DNA of 64,000 nucleotides from Methanoculleus oceani (GTDB lineage Archaea > Halobacteriota > Methanomicrobia > Methanomicrobiales > Methanoculleaceae), in assembly GCF_023702065.1 (NCBI RefSeq), contig NZ_QFDM01000002.1:806001-870000 (forward strand), written 5' to 3'. A model generated the notes under the pieces. It had not been told where the DNA came from. It saw only the letters and a list, made by a program, of their open reading frames with translations, and did not search any database. Made by a program: the position numbers and the translations under genes. Below, one piece after another: positions 35,462 through 43,804 of this stretch. How positions within the stretch are numbered: the first letter of the stretch is position 1; each line of letters starts with the position of its first letter.

Positions 35462-35483
35462 TGTAAAGTGACATCGTGACCCT
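35462..35483 (+). repeat. Inner inverted repeat, left end (22 bp)
   Basis: The sequence from 35462 to 35483 (core gtaaagtgacatcgtgaccc) is the perfect reverse complement of 38443-38464. Weaker similarity continues about 10 nt further outward on both sides. The pair brackets 3,003 bp with Fic, a small membrane protein, an IS481-like transposase and a DUF2080 gene. Confidence 0.8.
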
Positions 35484-35535
35484 TGTAGATCACATTACCA
35501 GGTCCGAATAAGTGTAGCACAACGAGAGCTAAAAA

Positions 35536-36585
35536 TTAAATTGTAATAAATGATTGTAAGGTAAGTTGCCCTGTTTTTTCTGGCTCATCAATGTAAGCTT
35601 TCATGCGGGATCTTAAGATATCCAATCTTTGAATAACAATAATTTCGGCAAAATATTCATTCATTTCAACATATTTTTCATTATTTCCGAGTTTTAACGC
35701 GCGTATGAACTTTTCTTTTACCTCCCCAAGGAACAATAACTTTGGATAGTTGTTTTTTGACAGCATATAATTGAAAATTTCTCTTCCAACCCGACCGTTG
35801 CCATCAGAAAATGGGTGAATCATCTCAAAAAAATAGTGAAACATTACAGCCTCCTCAAATGGATGATATCCCTCTCCAATTTGCTTATAGTAGTAACTGA
35901 TGATTTTACTCAATTCTTTTTTAATTTCTACAGATGGGCACAATAATTGATTACATCCATCGATCCCAATATCATCAGCCCTTCTGAATGTACCAGCAGA
36001 TTGCTCGTCGATATTATGCATTACCAACGCATGAAGTTGTTTAATAAAATCCACAGTGACCTTGCCCTTATATTCGTCCCGGTATTTTTTAACGTTCTTG
36101 AAGTTTTGAACTTCGTTTATTTCCCTTAATTTTTTTGATGTTGGGTTTATACCATATAGCAGCAGGTCTTCAGTCTCTCCAAGCGAAAGTGTATTTCCCT
36201 CGATTGCTGTTGTACCATGGATATACTGGATCTCAAAATATTTTTCATATTGCTCAAGCTCATTGACAGTTAAAGATTCGGTAAAGCGCTTGTATAAATA
36301 TCGGATCTCTTCAATCGCATCAACATAATCTTTTGATAAATATTTCGTTTTATATGCGCCGACTCCCAATTTTCCTGCGGATTTAGCTGCCTTGATCTCA
36401 AGATCGTAAGAGTAGATTTTTCTATAATACTCAATATCATCAAGGCTTGGCGGGGTACTCCCACTGCATAAATACCGTTTGACTTTTGTTTTTCGATTCC
36501 CAACTCTAACATCTCTAACAAGGAAATACCTTGGAGATTTGTTTTTGGGATAATCCACTTCGACACGGTAAGGACGGCGGGCCAT
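35536..36585 (-). CDS. Fic/DOC-family protein (AMPylase-type), class II
   Basis: A 349-residue Fic protein. The active-site motif HPFSDGNGRVGR (H-x-F-x-D/E-G-N-G-R-x-x-R) is complete. The autoinhibitory helix motif TTAIEGNT (T-x-x-x-E-G) lies well before the Fic core, which places it in class II. Fic enzymes usually transfer AMP to Tyr, Ser or Thr of a target protein, and some act as toxins. No separate antitoxin is needed in class II. The gene is strongly AT-rich, with codon use unlike the genome, which points to recent transfer. It lies inside the inner inverted repeat. Confidence 0.93.
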   Translation of the reverse strand: MARRPYRVEVDYPKNKSPRYFLVRDVRVGNRKTKVKRYLCSGSTPPSLDDIEYYRKIYSYDLEIKAAKSAGKLGVGAYKTKYLSKDYVDAIEEIRYLYKRFTESLTVNELEQYEKYFEIQYIHGTTAIEGNTLSLGETEDLLLYGINPTSKKLREINEVQNFKNVKKYRDEYKGKVTVDFIKQLHALVMHNIDEQSAGTFRRADDIGIDGCNQLLCPSVEIKKELSKIISYYYKQIGEGYHPFEEAVMFHYFFEMIHPFSDGNGRVGREIFNYMLSKNNYPKLLFLGEVKEKFIRALKLGNNEKYVEMNEYFAEIIVIQRLDILRSRMKAYIDEPEKTGQLTLQSFITI

Positions 36586-36688
36586 GGTTATGATGTCATT
36601 AGGGGTATGGCAAAAAAAGGTTTCTGTTTATTTTTGCCTCCCCCCTCGACAAAAAATACTGTTGGTTCGAGGGTAATTTTTGCTAATA

Positions 36689-36862
36689 TCAACAAGTGTT
36701 TGGATTGTTGTCAAATATATCCACGACAATTTTGACTGTCAGGAGTATCGCAAAGAGTGCCATAATCAGTCCAAACCACCACAATTCGCCTATGTAGGTG
36801 AGAACTGCATATGCTCCCAAGTAAAGGAACAATGCAAGGACTATCTTCTCTCCAAGATTCAT
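36689..36862 (-). CDS. Small two-helix membrane protein (57 aa)
   Basis: About 57 residues, two hydrophobic helices (IVLALFLYLGAYAVLTYIG and LWWFGLIMALFAILLTVKI) with a short charged start and end. The ATG at 36862 has a good ribosome-binding sequence (aaaggag) 9 nt upstream; an ATG 9 nt earlier has none at proper spacing. No family recognised. It lies in the transferred segment downstream of the IS481-like transposase and upstream of Fic, on the same strand. A membrane toxin or accessory is conceivable but unsupported. Confidence 0.55.
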   Translation of the reverse strand: MNLGEKIVLALFLYLGAYAVLTYIGELWWFGLIMALFAILLTVKIVVDIFDNNPNTC

Positions 36863-37138
36863 GTAAATCATCTCCTTTAGCGGACCTTGATTTGTTCAAT
36901 TCCGCAAGTGTGATCAACACCGATAGCAATGGCTAAATAGAAAGAGCGACAAGGACTGTTTGCAAACCAGTTCAAATCGTCTTTCTTTATTTAGTTGGGG
37001 TGTTCACTTACACCCATTCGCTAAACTCTATGATGTCGTTCTTTTACGCAACACCTCAATGCGTATAACTGGGTACTTCGCCTATATATAGTACCTCCCA
37101 GAAAAGCGTAAATCAGACCGATTATAAACGATCGATCG

Positions 37139-38128
37139 TTAAAAAAGCTTATTTCCTGCGCTCACTTCAGCAAATATTTGGGCAGGAGTCTTATACCCCA
37201 ATTTTTGGATCTCCCTCTCATCGTTGAACCAGTACCTGAACTCCGCAAGGCTCGCTCTCAGAGATTCGGGCTTCATGTATCTCCTGTATGCGATCCACTC
37301 CCTGCGAAGGGTTCCGAACAACCGCTCGATCTTCCCATTCTCCCAAGGGCTGTGCGGCTTGGTTCTGTGGTGATAAACTCCCATATCCTTACAGAACGCT
37401 TCAAACACTGCAGAGGTGAACATTCTCCCATTGTCGGTATAGAGTTGCTTCGGAACTTTCCCGCCATTGTTCTCGACTGCCAGCCGCAGACAGTCAACCG
37501 CACATGCAGAGGTCGCATTATCGTAGTTCATCACGGCCATTACTCTGCGAGTGCAAGCATCGACAATCCCGAAAATATACTGCTTGTAACCCTTGGCGAT
37601 TCTCATCTGCATCATATCGAGGTGCCAGATTTGATCCGGGGTATCAATCTCGATCCGCTGCGCTTCAACCTTGGGCTTCTCGGGCTGGATCTCCTTCATC
37701 ATCTGCGAGACGGTCACATGAGAAACCGTGATCCCATACTCCTTCTCGATCTCATGTGCAATCCTTCGGGAACCGTAGAAGGGATATTTCTCAAGAGTTT
37801 CAGCAACAAGGTACTGATTGAATTGGGTGTCCTTCACTTCGCGGTGAAGGGGCGCGCGGGACTGGTCCTTGAGGGAATCGCCCTCTCTCCACCTGCGCAG
37901 CCACTTCTTAACAACCGATACTGAGCAATTGAGCGCATCCGCTATCTCTTTCTGAGTGTGGCCCGCACTGTGGAGTTCTACCATTTTCTTGCGGAACTCG
38001 ACTGCAAAAGCGTTATCGGTGTTCTTGTAGATGGTATTATAACTGAATAACTCAGGAATGGTGTGCTGGACTGTATTAAAACCAACTACACCGTATGAGG
38101 TTGAGGGGAAAGAGGTTGTTTTAACCAT
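37139..38128 (-). CDS. IS481-like transposase (HTH plus DDE integrase core)
   Basis: About 329 residues. A helix-turn-helix start (GHTQKEIADALNCSVSVVKK) precedes an integrase core with the DDE triad: D in QIWHLDMMQM, D in QLYTDNGRMF, and E in WENGKIERLFGTLRREW. The end (WFNDEREIQKLGYKTPAQIF) is typical of IS481/IS3 relatives. The protein looks intact. I used the ATG at 38128; another in-frame start lies at 38149. I could not find clear terminal inverted repeats directly around this gene. The 22-bp repeats 1.7 kb and 0.3 kb away may be the true ends. Confidence 0.9.
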   Translation of the reverse strand: MVKTTSFPSTSYGVVGFNTVQHTIPELFSYNTIYKNTDNAFAVEFRKKMVELHSAGHTQKEIADALNCSVSVVKKWLRRWREGDSLKDQSRAPLHREVKDTQFNQYLVAETLEKYPFYGSRRIAHEIEKEYGITVSHVTVSQMMKEIQPEKPKVEAQRIEIDTPDQIWHLDMMQMRIAKGYKQYIFGIVDACTRRVMAVMNYDNATSACAVDCLRLAVENNGGKVPKQLYTDNGRMFTSAVFEAFCKDMGVYHHRTKPHSPWENGKIERLFGTLRREWIAYRRYMKPESLRASLAEFRYWFNDEREIQKLGYKTPAQIFAEVSAGNKLF

Positions 38129-38134
38129 GTATAA

Positions 38135-38227
38135 ACATTGTATTAACATATATTTATTACTTCCGCCAAAGTTCTAACATTGAGGTAACTTTTCAACAAC
38201 TTAGTTAGTAATTATTATATACAATGT
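38135..38227. promoter_or_regulatory. Divergent promoter region of transposase and DUF2080 gene
   Basis: A very AT-rich region between two divergent genes. Near its ends are acattgtat (38135-38143) and its inverse atacaatgt (38219-38227), a 9-bp inverted pair. The pair could be a binding site or reflect matching TATA-like elements. A further acaatgt-like copy (gcaatgt) follows at about 38232. Confidence 0.35.
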
Positions 38228-38244
38228 ATGTGCAATGTTATACC

Positions 38245-38397
38245 ATGGTTGGACAGATGGAGGTGCATACCGAAGCCTACCAGGTGATTGATAAAACAGT
38301 CAAACCGATGGGCAACTCTGGTGGTGTACTGGTCCCGAAAAAGTGGATAGGTAAGAAGGTGAAGATCCTCCTCCTTGAAGAAGCCGAGGAAGAGTGA
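38245..38397 (+). CDS. DUF2080 transposase-associated protein
   Basis: A 50-residue protein read from the ATG at 38245. It contains TVKPMGNSGGVLVPKKWIGK, the AbrB-like pattern (G-N-S-x-x-V-x-V-P-K-x-W-I-G-K) of the DUF2080 family, and an acidic end (LLEEAEEE). This family accompanies transposases in archaea, to my knowledge, and may regulate them. It is transcribed away from the IS481-like transposase. Confidence 0.8.
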   Translation: MVGQMEVHTEAYQVIDKTVKPMGNSGGVLVPKKWIGKKVKILLLEEAEEE

Positions 38398-38442
38398 TCG
38401 GAAAGATAGGGTGCGAGAGAGTGGTAATTTTTTGTTTGGTGT

Positions 38443-38464
38443 AGGGTCACGATGTCACTTTACA
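38443..38464 (+). repeat. Inner inverted repeat, right end (22 bp)
   Basis: This is the perfect reverse complement of 35462-35483 (core gggtcacgatgtcacttta). It lies 45 nt after the DUF2080 stop. Directly beyond it the sequence shares only scattered identity with the other side. No target duplication is obvious. Confidence 0.8.
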
Positions 38465-38646
38465 GGACAATTAGCCATACCCCTTTGCAATACACTGTAA
38501 GTAACGCATGATGCCTACATCAAGGGTATGCAGAACATAAAAGTGCCTGTGCATGGGGGAGAAGAATGTACTAGGGTACAAGGAGAAGAGGGGGCCGATT
38601 GTTTGCTTCAAAAGTTATATTGCGGGGAAAGAACTCGCCCATAAGT

Positions 38647-38898
38647 ATGACAATCCATGGTGATGTCTTTGAAGCAGCAAAATATCTTGCTGCGCGGAGT
38701 GTAGACGGAAGCTTCCGGCCGAAAGAGGTAAAATCTCTCCTAGTTGCAACAGGAAAAGAGCATAATCGGAGATCGGTTCAAGGAGAGATCCAACGGGGCT
38801 GTACAAATGGTTCAAAGTGTTGGGGTACGGTGTATGCCCGCTATGAACGCATCAAGCGGGGGGTCTACAAACTGTTTGAACCTGGAAAGAAGAATTAG
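38647..38898 (+). CDS. Small winged-helix-like protein (DUF7669-like)
   Basis: An 83-residue protein starting MTIHGDVFEAAKYLAARS and continuing GSFRPKEVKSLLVATGKE. Its end is RYERIKRGVYKLFEPG. The pattern (aA..La..g.Ft..eV, then a basic helix and R.krGvY.L) resembles small HTH domains often found attached to or near restriction enzymes. A longer frame from a TTG at 38599 exists, but the ATG fits better. Its stop overlaps that of the convergent SWIM transposase by 4 nt. It may belong to that transposon or be a remnant of a regulator. Confidence 0.55.
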   Translation: MTIHGDVFEAAKYLAARSVDGSFRPKEVKSLLVATGKEHNRRSVQGEIQRGCTNGSKCWGTVYARYERIKRGVYKLFEPGKKN

Positions 38899-40079
38899 TT
38901 TTTCACCGCCAGCTCGATCATCGTCATCCAGCGGTTGCCGGAGAGGTTGATCGGGATCCGGGCCATTTGTGCCGGGGTTAACCCCTCGATCCCCTGATGG
39001 GGCCGGATGTAATTGTAGTAGACCTGCATCCCGGCGCAGAACTGGTTTGCCCCGATCTGGTCCGGCAGGCTCCGCATCACCTTCGTCCGCTCCCGGAAGG
39101 TGCCGTTCAGCCGCTCCACGATGTTGTTGTTCGGCTTAGTCTCGAAGTCCTTCAGCCGGAAGTGGGGGTTCTGGATGAATGCGGACTTATCGAAGAACAC
39201 GTCCTTCACCGCGTACTGGTACGCCTGAAGGCCGTCCGTCACCACAAGGTCGGGCCGCCGTGCCGCCGCAGCCTTCGCCTGCTGTAAGGGCTTCTTGGCG
39301 TCGGCAACGTAGCGGTCCTTCGTCACCTGACAGGCGAGGAGGTAGCGGGTCTTGGCGTCCATGACGTTCCAGATCCACTCGTAGTACCGCTTCTCCCCCT
39401 CTTTCTTGATGAAGACCGTCATCTCGTCCGAGTGCCAGATCTTGCCGACATCGGCCTTGTGCTTCTCCACGTACTTCCCGAGAAGGTTCAGGTACTTCTT
39501 GATCCAGCGCATCGGGGTTGTCTGCGCGACCTCGATATTGTGGAACTGCTTCAGGTGGTCGGCAATCTTCCGCAGGGACACCCCCTTGAAGTAGAGATCG
39601 AGGGCGAGGGTGATGGTCTTCGGGTCGTGCTTCATGCTCTTGAACCCCCGGTCAGGGGTAAACCGGTGGCCGCAGTCCTTACAGGTGTATCGCTGGATCT
39701 TGCCGAACCGGGTTGTGCGGGAGCCGTCCCGGACCACGTTGAGGCTCTGACATGCGGGGCAGAGCACTTCGGGGCGGGGGGATTCGATCTCCCGGTGCGC
39801 GGTCTCCTGCTCGATGTCGGCCTTCAGCTTCAGGGAGAACTCGACCGCGTAGATGTGTTTGCAGATCTGCTTCCGGTAGACATGATCCGGGCAGGTGCAG
39901 GACCACACGAACTGCTTGGTGCCGTAGCCCTTCGGCCACCGGCGCTCAACCCGGTAGTAGCCGTCAGGCTTCGCCTGCGACCGGACGTACCAAACGTTCT
40001 TCTTGATCGCTTTGATGTTTTCCGGTTCGGAGAGTATCGCAAACCCCTTGAGTTCCCGCACGTTGGTTAACTGCTGCAT
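38895..40079 (-). CDS. DDE transposase with SWIM zinc finger and zinc ribbon (IS6-like)
   Basis: A 394-residue transposase. A SWIM finger (CTCPDHVYRKQICKH) is followed by a zinc ribbon (LCPACQSLNVVRDGSRT then YTCKDCGHRFTP) and an IS6-like DDE core: D in KIWHSDEMTVF, D in DLVVTDGLQAY, E in NNNIVERLNGTFRER. The end PHQGIEGLTPAQMARI is standard. It appears intact and is GC-rich, unlike Fic. ATG at 40079 has an aggtga sequence upstream; TTG 15 nt earlier is unlikely. Two small regulator-like genes are divergent from it and may move with it. Confidence 0.9.
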   Translation of the reverse strand: MQQLTNVRELKGFAILSEPENIKAIKKNVWYVRSQAKPDGYYRVERRWPKGYGTKQFVWSCTCPDHVYRKQICKHIYAVEFSLKLKADIEQETAHREIESPRPEVLCPACQSLNVVRDGSRTTRFGKIQRYTCKDCGHRFTPDRGFKSMKHDPKTITLALDLYFKGVSLRKIADHLKQFHNIEVAQTTPMRWIKKYLNLLGKYVEKHKADVGKIWHSDEMTVFIKKEGEKRYYEWIWNVMDAKTRYLLACQVTKDRYVADAKKPLQQAKAAAARRPDLVVTDGLQAYQYAVKDVFFDKSAFIQNPHFRLKDFETKPNNNIVERLNGTFRERTKVMRSLPDQIGANQFCAGMQVYYNYIRPHQGIEGLTPAQMARIPINLSGNRWMTMIELAVKN

Positions 40080-40175
40080 CTCGATCACCTGCAAGGTTTT
40101 CTTAAGATTACCTTGTAACTGATCCTTTAAATAACTTACTACATTTTCTTAAGAATATCTATCACATGCGAAACC

Positions 40176-40185
40176 CTATATAGTA
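40176..40185 (+). promoter_or_regulatory. TATA box for the two small genes
   Basis: The stretch ctatatagta lies 26-35 nt upstream of the ATG at 40211. This would place the start of transcription at or just before the start codon, so the message may be leaderless. Two copies of ttttcttaaga (near 40098 and 40144) lie upstream and may be regulator sites between the two divergent units. Confidence 0.55.
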
Positions 40186-40210
40186 TAATCGTTAGAATAT
40201 CTAGTACGGA

Positions 40211-40492
40211 ATGAAGAAAGATTCTGACGATGAGATCGAGGAACTGCAAGAACTCCCGGAAGTGGACTATTCCACGATCCCCCCTGAGATCGAGGGCGTT
40301 GTCGGCAAGCAACCCCATATCATCGAGAAGAAGGTAAAACTCACCTGGGACGGCAAGCAGTTCTCATTCCGCATCCCGACCGAGATCGCGGAAGAGATGA
40401 AGATCACAAAGGAACATCAAGTGCTGTTCCGGCTGAAGAAGCCGGTTCCGGGCTCGAATGATGAGCCTGAACTGTCGATCACACTGCTATGA
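40211..40492 (+). CDS. Small AbrB-like protein (93 aa)
   Basis: A 93-residue acidic-to-basic protein. The first 40 residues are acidic and low in structure; the second half (KLTWDGKQFSFRIPTEIAEEM then KEHQVLFRLKK) looks like an AbrB/SpoVT swapped-hairpin domain, with the F-x-I/V-P turn. It overlaps the following winged-helix gene by 4 nt. I do not know the family. Together they resemble a transposon-borne regulator pair divergent from the SWIM transposase. Confidence 0.6.
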   Translation: MKKDSDDEIEELQELPEVDYSTIPPEIEGVVGKQPHIIEKKVKLTWDGKQFSFRIPTEIAEEMKITKEHQVLFRLKKPVPGSNDEPELSITLL

Positions 40493-40689
40493 CCCAACTG
40501 AGCCCCGAGGAGAAACGGATCGTCACTGTGCTATACTATGCCCACAAACCTCTCTCAACAAAGGCCATAGCCGAACGCTCAGAGATGGCGTGGCAGACCG
40601 CGAAGAAGTACCTCGAACGGTTGTACGGGAAGAAACTGCTTCGCAGGGGGAAGTACGGGAAGTCGATCTACTGGTGGCTGAGGGTATGA
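40489..40689 (+). CDS. Small winged-helix protein (66 aa)
   Basis: A 66-residue winged helix: LSPEEKRIVTVLYYAHKPLS, then TKAIAERSEMAWQTAKKYLE as the recognition helix, and a wing RRGKYGKSIYWWL. It is a DNA-binding protein by pattern, comparable with small archaeal MarR/PhoU-like HTH proteins. It overlaps the AbrB-like gene by 4 nt and ends before the restriction genes by about 130 nt. Confidence 0.7.
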   Translation: MTQLSPEEKRIVTVLYYAHKPLSTKAIAERSEMAWQTAKKYLERLYGKKLLRRGKYGKSIYWWLRV

Positions 40690-40817
40690 AGATGGATCCG
40701 ACTGAAAGAGGATCTGTGAACCAGATATGAGAAATCCCGGCAGCCATTGAAATCTAAATCAGAAAAAACGTCAAATTATGGGAGTATTGGGCAATTAGGG
40801 GCCACGGAGACATCAAC

Positions 40818-42782
40818 ATGGTTAGGAAAGATAAGACTGATCGGGCTATATTCAGACGTTTGGAGAGTCTAAACTATTCTGGGCATTGGGAGGATTACAC
40901 CAATAATAACTATGTAACTGAGATATTATCACATGCATCAAAAAGCAAAACGGGTAAAGATGGATATCCCGATGGTATTTACGTTAATGAGATAAAACAA
41001 CTCTTAATCCTTCTTGAGATTAAGCAAGATACATCAAAGCATATTTCTGAAGATGGGGAATCGGAACCCGAAAAATACGCAGTTGATGGCATAAAACACT
41101 ATCTCAGTTTCTTCTTAAAAGAAAACCTAGAGAACAGCATAGTCCAAGACTACTTTAGGGTGTGGAAAATCGTCGGTATTGCGGTCTCCGGGAATATTGA
41201 TGATGAGTATAACCATAGGATTAGTACGTTTGCCATAATTGATCAGAAGATTGTCGATAAAAATATCCTAGAACTTTTAGATGAAGAAGATTATCTCAAC
41301 CTGTTTGAAACAATTAATGAAGAGGAAATTATCAGTAAAATTTCGACTTCATCAAAGAAAATTAATAACCTACTCCGGAACGTTGACTCCCAAAAAAGAC
41401 CGGTGTTATTATCTGCCTTGATGATATGTCTATTCGAGAAAAAAGGAATTACAAACGATTTCCGAAATAACTACGTTAACTTTAACCCCAAAACAATAGC
41501 TATCAACGTTCCATCGACAGTAGAGCTCGTTTTATCCAAGGAGGGGGTTCCTGATGATAAGATTAAACTTCTGGTGAATGAATTATCTCCTCTTTGGGGG
41601 GATATTGACTTGTCTCAAACAGACATCTTGAAGGATATCTTAAATGAACTCCGTGATCAGGTTATCCCTCTATTTGATAACAAGAGTAATTACGACATTA
41701 TTGGAAAATTCTACGAGGAATTTTTAAGGTATGCGGGCGTTGCCAATGTCAAAAGAGGTATTGTACTAACTCCAAAACATATCACAAGCCTGTTTACTGA
41801 ACTAGTTCCTATCAAGACAAACGATGTATTCTTAGATCCAGCCTGTGGAACCGGTGCATTCCTAATTGCGGGAATGAATAAACTTGTTGAGACCATCAGC
41901 TCATCCTCGCTGCCAAATAAAGAAAGAAGGATACAAGACATAAAATCAACAAAACTTATCGGGTTTGAGAAGAATCCAACCATGTATTCTCTTGCAATCT
42001 CAAATATGCTGTTTAGAGGCGATGGGAAATCTCAAATTTTTTATTGCGATTACTTTAACAAGGAAGCCGAAACAGAATTGAAATCCCTTGCTGAAAAAGG
42101 GATCAGGCCAACAATTGGATTCATCAACCCCCCTTATGGGGGCAAAGATAACGAAACCAATCCAACAAAAAAAGAGATACAATTCTTGGCCCGAATGTTA
42201 GATCATGTTTCCAGATATGGGATTATAATCGCTCCATTATCAACGTATTTTAAAGAGAATGCCACTAGAAATGCCATTTTAAAGAAGCATACATTGAAAT
42301 ATGTCATAAACATGCCCCGTGATTTATTCCTACCGAACGCCGCATCGAATACCGCAATTGCAGTATTTGAAACCAATACCCCCCAAGGAGATAAAGATGT
42401 TGTATTTTATGATTTAAAGGACGATGGGTTGGTTCTCTCCAAATCTAAGGGAAGAACAGATGTTTACAATAAGTGGCATAGAATCAAAGACGATATGCTT
42501 GAAAGAATCAACAATCCAGATAAGTACCAAGATGGACTTGTACTGGTAAAAACAAAGATTACGGATAATGATGAATGGCTAATTCAGGCTCATGCAAAAA
42601 CAGACTATTCGCATTTATCTGAGAATAGTTTCGTCCAAGCCATCAAAAGTTACATGGTATTCAATGCGAAACGAGAGATGAATCTCTTGGAGAAGGATAT
42701 TGACGAAATAACGCTGTTAGAAATCGTTGCAGAGTTTTACTCGAACTCTTCGGATCCGACCCAAAATGAGGGAGCGGGATAA
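40818..42782 (+). CDS. BcgI-like restriction-modification protein (nuclease fused to N6-adenine methylase)
   Basis: A 654-residue protein. The first about 200 residues contain a PD-(D/E)xK-like nuclease site: P51-D52 in DGYPDGIYVNE and E67-I-K69 in ILLEIKQ. The rest is an N6-adenine methylase of the HsdM/type I class: SAM motif LDPACGTGAFLIAG near residue 340 and catalytic NPPYGG near 437. Nuclease and methylase in one chain with a separate specificity subunit is the layout of BcgI (subunit A about 72 kDa, B about 39 kDa from memory), and the sizes match. Such enzymes cut on both sides of a bipartite site. The gene is AT-rich, so probably acquired. Alternative: a type I HsdM with a degenerate N-terminal domain. 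Confidence 0.85.
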   Translation: MVRKDKTDRAIFRRLESLNYSGHWEDYTNNNYVTEILSHASKSKTGKDGYPDGIYVNEIKQLLILLEIKQDTSKHISEDGESEPEKYAVDGIKHYLSFFLKENLENSIVQDYFRVWKIVGIAVSGNIDDEYNHRISTFAIIDQKIVDKNILELLDEEDYLNLFETINEEEIISKISTSSKKINNLLRNVDSQKRPVLLSALMICLFEKKGITNDFRNNYVNFNPKTIAINVPSTVELVLSKEGVPDDKIKLLVNELSPLWGDIDLSQTDILKDILNELRDQVIPLFDNKSNYDIIGKFYEEFLRYAGVANVKRGIVLTPKHITSLFTELVPIKTNDVFLDPACGTGAFLIAGMNKLVETISSSSLPNKERRIQDIKSTKLIGFEKNPTMYSLAISNMLFRGDGKSQIFYCDYFNKEAETELKSLAEKGIRPTIGFINPPYGGKDNETNPTKKEIQFLARMLDHVSRYGIIIAPLSTYFKENATRNAILKKHTLKYVINMPRDLFLPNAASNTAIAVFETNTPQGDKDVVFYDLKDDGLVLSKSKGRTDVYNKWHRIKDDMLERINNPDKYQDGLVLVKTKITDNDEWLIQAHAKTDYSHLSENSFVQAIKSYMVFNAKREMNLLEKDIDEITLLEIVAEFYSNSSDPTQNEGAG

Positions 42783-43778
42783 ATGTCCTCCTCAGAAATG
42801 GAACAGTTCCTCTTTAGTGACATCTTTACCTGTAGTAGAGGGAAACGGCTAATTGAAGAAGACCAAATCGCAGGTGACATTGCTTACATATCATCTACAA
42901 AATACAACAACGGCATTAGTGGTTACATCACCCCGCCGGACGTCATGACACACTACGAGAATAAAATAACGCTATCAAATAGTGGCAGTGTTGGTTATGC
43001 TTTTTATCACGATTACGAATTTGTTGCTTCAGACCATGTGACAGTCATTGGAATTAAAGAACCCTCTGTTTTTCTGACACGGGAAATTGCCCTATACCTC
43101 AAACCCGTCTTTGAATTCATGCGGTACAAGTATAATTTTGGAAGGGAGATAAGTGATGAACGACTTAAAAAAGAGAGGGTTCTCCTCCCTATTGATGCAC
43201 AGGGTAACCCCGATTGGACATTGATGCAGACGTACATTGGGTCTCTCAGCAGATCCATCAAATGGGATAGCATTCAATGTGTAAGAAAAGAACCCAAGTT
43301 GTACGTTTCAGATTGGCATCTGTTCCGTATGGATGAGATCTTTGATTTTTACAAAGGAAAGAGACTGACCAAAGAAAATATGACTCCAGGAGATACAAAT
43401 TTTATCGGAGCAATCTCAACAGATAACGGTATCCGCCAACGTATAGATGAAGATCCTCTCTATTTAGGGAATTGTATTACTGTTAATTATAATGGGAGCG
43501 TTGGGGAAGCATTTTACCAAAAGGATCCTTTTTGGGCCTCAGATGACGTTAATGTACTTTGTTTAAAAAGAGATCTGGCAGAACTTAATGTTTATTTAGC
43601 CATGTTCTTGATCACCATCATCAAACAAAATAAACATGCGTTTGATTTTGGGCGAAAATGGAATCTGCCAAAGATGAAATCAACATTAATTGGCCTTCCA
43701 GTGGCACCAGACGGAACTCCGGACTGGGCATTTATGGAAGAGTACATTAAGTCACTCGCTTACAGTGATAAATTGTAA
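42783..43778 (+). CDS. Specificity (S) subunit of the BcgI-like system, two target domains
   Basis: A 331-residue S subunit that begins directly after the stop of the methylase gene. It holds two target-recognition domains with the same plan: FTCSRGKRLIEEDQIAGD and SSTKYNNGISGYI in the first; FDFYKGKRLTKENMTPGD and AISTDNGIRQRI in the second. Each ends with a linker helix after LLPIDAQGNPDWTLMQTYI or LPVAPDGTPDWAFMEEYI. Two half-sites imply a bipartite target, with one domain per half. The repeated ending G-x-P-D-W-x-x-M-x-x-Y is seen in BcgI-type S chains. It ends the island's coding part. Confidence 0.88.
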   Translation: MSSSEMEQFLFSDIFTCSRGKRLIEEDQIAGDIAYISSTKYNNGISGYITPPDVMTHYENKITLSNSGSVGYAFYHDYEFVASDHVTVIGIKEPSVFLTREIALYLKPVFEFMRYKYNFGREISDERLKKERVLLPIDAQGNPDWTLMQTYIGSLSRSIKWDSIQCVRKEPKLYVSDWHLFRMDEIFDFYKGKRLTKENMTPGDTNFIGAISTDNGIRQRIDEDPLYLGNCITVNYNGSVGEAFYQKDPFWASDDVNVLCLKRDLAELNVYLAMFLITIIKQNKHAFDFGRKWNLPKMKSTLIGLPVAPDGTPDWAFMEEYIKSLAYSDKL

Positions 43779-43804
43779 TTCTTTTTTCGCAGAAACATTT
43801 CCTG

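Noticed and set aside
37000-38230. Terminal inverted repeats close to the IS481-like transposase
   Set aside because: Candidate ends such as tgttcacttac and acttttcaacaac match only over a few bases; I could not define ends here with confidence.
36601-38482. An 11-nt inverted match (aggggtatggc) beside the Fic gene and outside the right 22-bp repeat
   Set aside because: Too short for its distance and without a matching position relative to the 22-bp ends; likely chance.
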